Below are positions 34,401 through 42,448 of a stretch of 64,000 nucleotides of DNA, piece by piece. Below the pieces are notes generated by a model that had not been told where the DNA came from, did no database searches, and saw nothing but the letters and a program-made list of their open reading frames with translations. Every line of letters begins with the position of its first letter. Positions within the stretch are counted from its first letter, which is position 1. This DNA is from Cryptomeria japonica. Lineage: Eukaryota > Streptophyta > Pinopsida > Cupressales > Cupressaceae. The position numbers were made by a program, and so were the translations under genes. Location: the NCBI RefSeq assembly GCF_030272615.1, contig NC_081410.1, positions 125,268,640 to 125,332,639 of the forward strand. The letters run 5' to 3'.

Positions 34401-34468
34401 TCTTTCAAATCTTCAAGGTTCTCACCCTTCAGGTCAGTATCACTAACTATGGCTTCTGTGGACGCCAT
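31430..34468 (-). pseudogene. LTR-borne 994-codon ORF, 3' LTR copy
   Basis: ATG 34468 (MASTEAIVSDTDLKGENLED) to a stop at 31430, all in one frame. It is broken only by three stops: one created by a 54-bp in-frame insertion (34132-34185), a TGA near 33,988 and a TGA near 33,018. Features: a conserved CPELVRECIARYDP...GETLLAINREVIASVFKIP region (about residues 50-90); a hydrophobic FFMSSYLLYCLACVKGL (about 200-215); a Cys-rich FCFDCFVLAEVC (about 300); a basic Ser/Pro-rich linker (about 490-540); a region with ELKRHISVLAQFID and WELEICGASTQEAIKSFWL; and an acidic end GGKDDDEI. I recognise no named domain. It is in sense with pol, so LTR transcripts could express it. Confidence 0.85.
34132..34185. 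other. 54-bp insertion found only in the 3' LTR copy
   Basis: Absent from the right LTR at about 45149. It is flanked by ATCTG on both sides (34127-34131, 34181-34185). 54 bp is 18 codons, so the frame is kept, but an in-frame stop is introduced. It arose after integration, probably by repair-type or slippage insertion. Confidence 0.85.
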
Positions 34469-34721
34469 GCTAAAGACGTTTCCAAACAAGTGCAGGGTGG
34501 ACTTCATGATTTCAAAACAAGAAACCCAAACTTGATTGCGGTGAAACCTTTTGTATGAGAGAAAATGCAAGGGAAAACACTAGAGAAAATAAGGAAAGAC
34601 TCACCTTCATAGCTGTATAATCGGACGACGGCTAGCAGCAAGAAAAACTCCTATCCAAGGACAATATAAACACAAATCCAGCAGCAAGAAGCAAACGCAG
34701 AACACAAATGATTTTGATACC

Positions 34722-34985
34722 TTATAGAGAAAGGTAATAATACAGACACATTAAATGCAATGATTTCACAATTTCATTCTGAACGCGGCAAATTGATAGA
34801 TTAGACCCCCGCACGCATGTATTGAATGCATGGCGACGTACTTTAAGAAACTGCCAGTTCCCAAAATGTTCACTTACTTTGAAAAAGCCAAAGAACGACA
34901 TCACTTTACAATATGGTTCTGCCTCTCCGTATTTGGCAATAAATGCACTTCTCGAAACATTAGGAACCGTGGTACCCACCAGCAT
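34722..34985 (-). CDS. Small conserved LTR ORF, 3' LTR copy
   Basis: 87-aa ORF from ATG 34985 (MLVGTTVPNVSRSAFIAKYG) upstream of the 994-codon ORF. It is also open in the other LTR (45687-45950), with conservative changes (K to R, F to V). A splice-donor-like CAAA/GTAAGTG (donor at 34877, minus strand) interrupts it after MSFFGFFK, so it may really be a first coding exon. Function unknown. Confidence 0.45.
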   Translation of the reverse strand: MLVGTTVPNVSRSAFIAKYGEAEPYCKVMSFFGFFKVSEHFGNWQFLKVRRHAFNTCVRGSNLSICRVQNEIVKSLHLMCLYYYLSL

Positions 34986-35014
34986 TGAACCCGTGTGAAC
35001 ATCTTGAACCAACT

Positions 35015-35290
35015 TCTTGAGTGTTCAAGTAGTTCAAGATGTACGCTGTGTCAAACTGTTGACCACTTTGCCGTATTGAACACGTTGAACATATTTGAAC
35101 TCTTTGAACTCAGTTCAACAAGTTCAACACAAATGTTATATCACTGAACAAGAAAAACTTTATTAAAGAGCCGCTGCAAAAACTTAGAGAAAATGTTAGT
35201 ACAAAGAACCTTTTCTGAACACCTCAGAACCTATTGAACCTAAATGAACATCTTGAACCTAGTTCAGAACGGTTCGACGCGTTCAAGGAG
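35015..35290 (-). promoter_or_regulatory. GTTCAA/TTGAAC motif array in LTR U3
   Basis: About twenty TTGAAC or GTTCAA hexamers, many in inverted pairs (TTGAACACGTTGAAC, TTCAACAAGTTCAAC), in under 300 bp. They lie 160-430 bp from the transcription-upstream end of the LTR, where U3 enhancers sit. The array is kept at 45960-46260 in the other LTR. A transcription-factor or structural role is inference. Confidence 0.55.
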
Positions 35291-35598
35291 TACAATGAAT
35301 TGTCCGATCTTGAACGAAAATGACTAGAGAAGGGACTTGAGGCCGCATTTAAAGACTTGAACCAAGGTATATGGTATGAACTAGGACTCCAACATAAAAA
35401 AGGAAAATATGACCCATTCCCGGCATGAAGAATAAATGACGCCGCAACATTGGCTCTGACTGGAGATTGTATTTTTCAAAGGAAAATGCAAAGAACTCAC
35501 AGACTCTGGTTTCGCAAAACATAAAACAACAGGGAAAGGGTTAAGAGCACAACCAAAAATACCTAGACTACTATGTACAAGTGACTCAAACACTGGAC

Positions 35599-36900
35599 TT
35601 ACAATTTATAGAGCTTGAGATCTTGCCCATTGTAGGTATAAGGCAAGATCATTTCGTCAGCATAGCTGAGTCTAAATACATTTTGTCCTACTGCTTCACA
35701 AATTCTGAAAGGACCTTTCCACAATGAATCAAACTTGCCATGAGCACCTTTGGACTCTCTCCTTTTGTCCCATAGTAGCACCTCATCTCCTACTAGAAAA
35801 CCTCTTGGTTGAGCTCGCATGCCAAAAATCCTCTTTATTTGGCTCTGATGTTCTGAAATCCTATCCACCAACAATTCTCTCTCTTCTTCTAACTTTGTCA
35901 GATACATGATTCTTTTCTCCAAAGCATTTTGAAAGAAGGAATCTTCCACTACTATTTGCAGCTTGGTTGCTGATAACTCCAACATCAAAGAAAGTTTCGC
36001 TCCTACACCATACACAAGTTCAAAAGGTGCCATTACAATAGCCCTCTTGGGTGTGGTTCTATCCGCCCATAAAGCCTCATATAACTTCTTATGCCAATTC
36101 CTAGCATTCTCGTCAACTAGCTTCTTCATGATAACTATCAAATTCTTGTTGCTAGATTCAGCCAAACCATTGCCCTGTGGAAAATAATCAGAAGAATGTG
36201 AGAGTGAAATTTGATGATCATAGTAAAACACGGTCAACTCTTCAGAGGAGAAATATGACGCATTATCTGTCACAATTTTCTGGGGTACCCCAAAATGAAC
36301 TAGGATGTAATCCATGAGAAAACTACACACAATCTATGAGTTGGCCTTTTTGGTGGGAATGGCTTCTACCCACTTTGTAAAGTAGTCAGTAGCTGTCAAA
36401 ATATACATGTGACCTGCACTGGAATGAGGGTTTATTGGGCCTATGAAATCAATGCCCCACTGTGTGAAAGGTTCATCCATCACTACAGGCCTTAGAGGCA
36501 GTGCTGCTAAATGTGGCTTTCCAGAAAACAATTGACATTTTTCGCATTCTTTTACATGAAAATAGCCATCCCGAAATATGCCGGGCCAATAAAAACAATT
36601 TCTTAGAATTTTGAAAGCAGTAACAGATGATGAAAAGTGTCCACCACAAACCTCTCCATGATAAGCTTCCAGGAGCTTTTGTTGTTGAGGTTTATCTACA
36701 CACCTTAGGTATGTTCCATCTAACCCCTTTTTGTATAGAACATCTTGCCAAATTACATACTTTACAACTTTTAATTTTAAATTCCTTTGTTCCTTAGCCG
36801 ACAGATGATTTGGGCAACTACCATAAGTTAAATAGTAGGCCACATCAGAGAACCAAGTATCCTGCAATCCAACAAAAAGAGTTAATGGTAACTCTGCTTC
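35599..36900 (-). pseudogene. Ty3 integrase
   Basis: Inserts the cDNA into host DNA. The zinc-binding HHCC region lies at about 36680-36540: YHGEVCGGHF, then CEKCQ. The catalytic core shows QWGIDFIGPINP (first Asp, about 36460), VTDNASYFS (second Asp, about 36270) and PQGNGLAESSNKN (Glu, about 36175). The C-terminal region has KRIFGMRAQPRGFLVGDEVL and WKGPFRICE, a GPF motif, without a chromodomain. One stop near 36331-36333 splits it; upstream it runs in the same frame as RT/RNase H. The C terminus ends at 35599, about 150 bp before the LTR, leaving no room for an env-like gene. Confidence 0.9.
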
Positions 36901-38400
36901 AGTTTCCACCTCATTTTCCGCTATCAACTTGCATAAGCCCTGCCCTTTAATTGTCTTCGCAGGGCAAAAATCTAAGTCATACTCCTGGATTTTTGTCACC
37001 CATGTTGCTCGCTTATTTAGTCCAACCTCCTATTGAGTCAAAATGCTTTTCACGGCTGAATCTGGAATAAAAACCATAGAGTGAGAATGCAGGATATAAT
37101 ATCGAAACTATTTCATGGCTTTTACAACAGCATATGCATGTTTCTCCATAGGTGAATATTTGAGCTCATGCTTCTTGAGTGGAGTACTCATGAACGCTAT
37201 AGGCATTTCAGCCCCATGTTCATCCAACTGCAACAGAATTCCAGACATAGTATGGTCTGATGCATAACAATACAGAATGAAATCCTTCATGAAATCTGGA
37301 TTAACAAGAGTGGGCGCATTTGCAACTGATCCTTTAATTTTCTCGAAAGCATTTTTGGCTTCTTCGGTCCACTTGAAAGGATGTTGCTCACTTAGCAAGC
37401 CAACAATGTGTTTTGTGGTCTTAGCAAATTCTGGAACAAATCTCCTCAGGAAATTCACTTGACCAAAGAACGATCTTACTCCAGTCCGGCTAGAGGGTAA
37501 ATTGAGACGTTGGATTGCATTAACTCTGTCAGGATCAATCTTGACTCCCTCTTTTGAGACAATATGTCCTAACAATTTGCCCTCCATGACGCAAAAAACT
37601 GATTTCTTAGGATTCAGAGAAATCCCATGCTCACGACAACGCTGTAATACTGCACTCAAATCTCGGAAATGATCTGTCCTTTTTTTTGAAAACACCTTGA
37701 GGTCATCCAGATAAACTACAATTAGTCTATCTCAGAAATCCTTGAAAGAGGAATCCACAGCCCTTTGACAAGTGGCTCCGACATTTATTAAACCAAAAGG
37801 CATGGGTTGTATGCGAATGTTCCCCATGGAGTGATGAATGCTGTCTTGTGCTGCTCATGTTCTGCTACAGATATCTGGTTATAACCAGAAAAACCATCTA
37901 ACATCGACATCATCTCCGACCCAGACACTGCCTGTAAAATGTGATCCATATTTGGTAAGGCGTAGTTATCTTTCAGGCTTGCTTGATTCAAATTTCAAAA
38001 ATCAACACAAATACGAATTTCCCCATTTTTCTTTCTTACGGGCACAATGTTAGCTACCCAGGTGGAATGGTGGATTGGATCTATGATTCGGGCCTTAAGC
38101 ATTTTCTCAACTTCCTTAGAAATTGCATCCGTCATGATGGGATTAAAGCTCCTTAATTTTTGCCTAAAAGGAGAGATGCCTGGCTTCAGTGGAATCTGAT
38201 GTTGAAAATGTCCATTTCTAAACTCCTTCAGATCATCATAAGACCAAGCAAAAACATCAATGTACTCCTTAAGTAGTGTACCAAGTGCTCTCTTTTCCTC
38301 TGCAGAACAACACCGACCGATTGTCACTTCTTTTGGATTAGCTTCATCTCCCAAGTTTATTTTCTCACAATTTCCTTTCCCATCATCCTTGGGAACTTTA
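36901..38400 (-). pseudogene. Ty3 reverse transcriptase and RNase H
   Basis: Copies element RNA to DNA. RT starts at about 38100 with ARIIDPIHHSTWVANIVPVR and GEIRICVDF. It continues with a TGG-to-stop-type break at about 37992, MLDGFSGYNQISVAEHEQHK, and the catalytic VVYLDDLKVFSKK (about 37705). GHIVSKEGVKIDPDRV, RSFFGQVNFLRRFVPEF and FKWTEEAKNAFEKIK follow. The usual Ty3 RNase H then has YCYASDHTMSGILLQ and SPMEKHAYAVVKAM. There is one frameshift near 37,790, plus stops near 37,990, 37,735, 37,107 and 37,032. The N-terminal linker (38690-38110) joins it in frame to an upstream RNase H. Confidence 0.93.
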
Positions 38401-38689
38401 TTACCTATGAATGCGTCATCTTTGGTGAAAAATCTCTCCAGAGTCACTAACCCCCTTGGAATTTTGTTACCTTTGAGCTGAATAAAGCTATTTGTAGGAT
38501 CTACCTCTAGGTCTGGACTGAACTCTTTGCAAACACTCTCAGAGCCTTCAAAATATGACTGAGAAAATGATTGAGCACATTCTAGGAAATCTTTGATCTG
38601 TGTGTCTGCATCAAAAACCTGCCAATGATCTACATTATCAGGAACACTGGGCCTATAGATCATTTCAATCCTATATGAGTTATCTTTAA

Positions 38690-39119
38690 AATCCGGATGC
38701 GGTAATAAAAGTGAGGCAGACATGGCCAATGAATCTGCCCTACTATTTTGTTCCCTCGGAATTGCTTCAATTGAGAAGGCATCAAAGAATTCTATCTCAT
38801 CCCAAACTCTATTCCTGTAATGCCTCAACCTGTCATTCTTAACCGTATAAACATTCCTCACCTGCCTAACAATTAACTCTGCATCACCTTTGACTTTAAG
38901 CAACTTAATTCCTTTACATTTAGCCTCACTTAATCCCAATAATAGTGCCTCATACTCGGCAGTATTATTAGTGTTTTTAAAATCCAACTTGAAGGAAAAA
39001 GGGAAAATATTACCAGTTGGTGACAACAAAACCACTCCTGCTCCAGAACCGGAGTTAGCGCAGCTTCCATCAAACTCCATTTGCCATAGTCCACTAAGTT
39101 CATCAGCTATCTTATTCAT
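38690..39119 (-). pseudogene. Extra RNase H domain upstream of RT
   Basis: An RNase H1-like fold in the same frame as gag-protease and RT. The four expected acidic residues are visible: MEFDGSCANSGSGAG (about 39071), NNTAEYEALLLGLSEA (Glu), KVKGDAELIVRQV (Asp) and REQNSRADSLAM (Asp, about 38715). The pattern resembles plant and archaeal-type RNase H1 domains, known as a second RNase H in plant Tat elements. Here it lies before RT, so the order is protease, RNase H, RT, RNase H, integrase. No stop falls inside the domain. Confidence 0.88.
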
Positions 39120-39281
39120 TTTCTTTTCACCAGGTGCAAGGACAAGATAGTTTCCAAACTCACACTCCTGAAACAGAATCTGGGCTTTCGGGTTATCTGA
39201 GGGAAATACAGTATACTTATTCTTGGGTTCAGGTTCAAGCTTGATTTTCTGGTTTCCAAGGGGAATAACGGCTTCAGACTA

Positions 39282-41330
39282 GTCCATTTTGATTTCGCCT
39301 CCAAGATCTTTGCAAAACGTCCTACTCAAAAGCATTCCGTAACTCGCCGGAATATCAGCAACCAGTATAGTTAATCTTACTCTTTTGTTTGGGCATGCTG
39401 CCAGCACTGCCTGGATGTCCTTTACCTGACCAATAAGAGGAACCTATTTTCCATCCATTGAAAAGCATCTTCCAAACATTTTAGTAAGGGTTAAACCTAA
39501 AGATTTAGCCACAGAAGAAGGCATTATATTGTCTGAAGCCCCTGAGTCAATTATGCAATTACTTAACTTTTGGCCATTTAGGAGAAGGGAAATATAGAAA
39601 GGTTCAGGTTTGGGAATCTCGACCTCATGCCCAGATCTTGTGTCATGAAAAGCACAGGGATCTGCTAGATTAGCTAATGAGTAGGGGATAGATGAAGACC
39701 CTTCGGCAACAGCTAAATCACTATTTTCCATACACCCGTGTACTTGAGACTCTGAAAAGGAATCCCCTTTAACGTATTTGACCAGTTTATCCAACTCTTT
39801 TGGGTTAAGCTTTAAATAATCAGTGGTAGGTAGTTGAACGGTTGAGGCCTTACAAAATTCAATGATATCAAAGGAGGAAGAAGAGGAAGAGCTCTTATGA
39901 TCTTCATGGTTCCTTTGCAAAATCTTAACCTCAGGAACCTTTAAAAAACTATTACCTAGGAGATCTTTGCTTTTGAAATTGTTTCCAGAAGGGTTCACAA
40001 AGGAAGAAGGCTGGGAGGTTCGTTGATTCCTTGTTAGGATCGCACATGAAGAACCTTCAAGAGTTGCCAAAATGTTACTACCCTTTTCTGAATCTGACTC
40101 ATATTCGAGGTAGAATGTTCCAGAGTCGCCAGGTGCCTCTTGAATCCTTTCTGCTTTAGTGAACTCTCCTAATTCATCCTTTGTGTTTTGCATCTGAATG
40201 TGTCTTATCATATCGGGACATGAAACCCCATCATGATCAGTGGTAAGATGAAATGAACACATGACACCTTTGTCAAGAGGTGCCTCTATCTGTAATCTTT
40301 GTGGAGCTGCAGGAAGTTGCAACGGTTGTCCATAACTATATTGATTTGAGGTTCTCCTGCTTATATCCTGATAAGGTTGTGGATAAGAGTTTCCAGGCTT
40401 AGGTATTTGCCTCTTTAAAGCAATCATATCATTGACAAGTCGTTGAACAACTGGATCGGTAGAGGACGTAGAAGCCTGAGATTGTCCCTGAGGAGTTTGT
40501 ACATCTTTCCTCCATTTGCCAGCTGTTATCAGATCATCTTCTAGCTCTATAGCCTCATTTTGTGCAGTTTCTAGGTCGGTCGGCCTACTCCTTCTAAGGT
40601 GAAATCCTACATCAGGTGGCATGGAATTTATGAAGAAACATCGCTGATTATCTGCAGTTGGTCTCTTGGCTTGAGGAATCTTGTGAATAATCTTATTATA
40701 TCTTGCTCCATAATCCCTCATCGGCTCATGAATTTCCTTCTTCATCTGTGTGAGTTGAGCTAGTAGCGTGTGTTCATCATCAGCACTTTGGAATCTTTTT
40801 TCAAAAGCGGTTTTCATCGTTTGCCAGTCAGTTATGGATCCTGCTTGCAACCGGCTAAACCATTCTGCTGCCCCTTCAGTGAGGGTTTGGGCAAAAAGCC
40901 TAACAGCCACGTCCTCATATTGAACTACTAGGATTCATGTTGCTACATTAAAAGAGTTCAAATTCTCTTCAACTGAAACTTTCCTGTCACCTTTATATTT
41001 GGGTAAAACATCCTTTTCTCCTTTTGGTAGCAGATTATGGGCTGCGAGAGCAAGAGGTCCAACAGCCGCACCCCAGGGTTGAGCCATTATGAATACTGGA
41101 TGAATGGTTACAAGAGGTGGAGCTTGAATTCCAGTAAGTGTTAGTGCTTGCCAAGGGGGAGAAGAAGATATAGGAGTAACTCTGTCAATGGATGAAGGTC
41201 TGCTTTTGGCCTTCCTTCTAGGAGTAAAACTTGGGGCAAATGACAGATTTTGCAATTCTTCAAAACAGTTATCAATTACTCCTTCTTTTCTTTGTGCTCT
41301 AGTATATGGACGAGAATCCAGGATGATCAA
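39282..41330 (-). pseudogene. Ty3 gag and protease
   Basis: Gag precursor and aspartic protease in one frame with the downstream RNase H and RT, suggesting a single gag-pol polyprotein. Retrotrans_gag lies at about 41010-40480: LPKYKGDRKVSVEENLNSF, then VRLFAQTLTEGAAEWFSRL and EPMRDYGARYNKIIHKIP. One or more stops interrupt it near 40,932-40,911. A CSFHLTTDHDGVSCPD motif (about 40260) stands where a zinc knuckle is expected. The protease active site is CIIDSGASDNIMPSSVA (about 39555), with intact D-S-G. Stops at 39444-39446 and 39279-39281 follow it. The upstream start is not certain. Confidence 0.9.
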
Positions 41331-41456
41331 ACCAGGTTACTTCAAACAAGACTCAATCTCAACAATCTTCCTGCACTCCAAACACTTTTGCTTATTATGG
41401 GCTCATGTTTATGACATACTAGTCTATTAAAAAATTTGGTTTTCTCTTTGTTTCGC

Positions 41457-41474
41457 TCCCCAGCAGAGTCTCCA
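41457..41474 (-). other. Primer-binding site of giant-LTR element
   Basis: Minus strand TGGAGACTCTGCTGGGGA, a few bases inside the right LTR. It is close to the complement of a plant tRNA-Arg 3' end as I remember it (one or two mismatches). That is the primer type reported for Ogre/Tat elements. Confidence 0.75.
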
Positions 41475-42264
41475 AAAATCTGTTAGTGAACAGATTTTGC
41501 TCTTTGCATTTAAATGATTAATTTTAGGACTCTGTACCTTCTTTTAAGAACAAATGGTTCACTGAACAGTTGGGTAGGCATTTGTTCAATCACCTCCCTC
41601 TGAATTTTTGCCTAGGTACAACTCCCTATCTAGATTTTTCATAAAGTGTGTTTTTGTTTTTTATATTTATATCCAAATGAAAGATTTTAACCAGAAAGCA
41701 TATAAGGCCACCTATATCATTATTGGATGAAAGGCTATAACTTTCCTCATATCTCATAAATAACGGAAACTATCTTCTTAATTTTCAAAGTATGTAATTA
41801 CAGTAACTGAAACAAAGTTCAATATACTTCTTCCAAATAAAGATGAACAGATTCAGAGAAAATGAATGCACCCGCAAACATGAATCTTTTCTAGAGTAAT
41901 CAACACATTCAAAGGAAAGAACATCAGAGGAATAATGAAAAACTGCAATGAAATAATCAAATACTCTTTCTTGATCAGATGAACATATGCAAAGACATGT
42001 TATCTATTCGGATTCAAAATACACAGATCTTTCTTCTCCCCAAAAACAATATCACCGGATTTCATATATATATCTTTATGTAATCAAAGACATAATGATA
42101 CATCTGCTAATCTTTTTCCACCATAGATTTCCACCATCTGATTCCTCCTTTGATTAGGAATAGAAAAATATCAAAACAAACACACGTTCAAGTTTTTTTT
42201 TTTAAATCAGTTACCAAAAATCTAACCCTTCTACCATTGGTTCTACTTAATTTATAGTCTAAAC

Positions 42265-42296
42265 GGGGGGGAGGGGAGGGGGGGGAGGGGGGGGGT
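42265..42296 (+). repeat. Interrupted poly-G run in LTR
   Basis: G-runs of 8, 4, 8 and 9 separated by single A bases; the other LTR has an uninterrupted run of about 11 (31264-31274). It is G-quadruplex-capable on the plus strand (C-rich in the transcript). The difference shows expansion after integration. Confidence 0.85.
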
Positions 42297-42448
42297 CTCC
42301 CTGAAAACTTGACCACTCCTCGATAAAATAGTTACGAAACCAACAGAAAGTATTTTGGGACAGTTGTCCCAAAGTTTTTGCATAACTATGAAAAATGTTT
42401 TTAAAAAAAATAAAATAAAGAAAACTGGCCCAAAGCGGATGCATTATA

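Larger units (their letters stand above)
30478..35449 (-). repeat. 3' LTR of giant-LTR Ty3 element
   Basis: 4972 bp, direct repeat of 41481-46414. Reading the minus strand, it contains a GTTCAA-rich promoter-like zone (35290-35015), a small ORF (34985-34722), two splice-donor-like sites, the 994-codon ORF (34468-31430) and a C-run (31264-31274). About 900 bp of AT-rich end follows. The 3' end of the pol frame stops 150 bp before it, leaving no clear polypurine tract. Confidence 0.95.

Noticed and set aside
35450-35598. Env-like or accessory ORF between Ty3 integrase and the 3' LTR
   Set aside because: Only about 150 bp; the extra ORF is inside the LTR instead.
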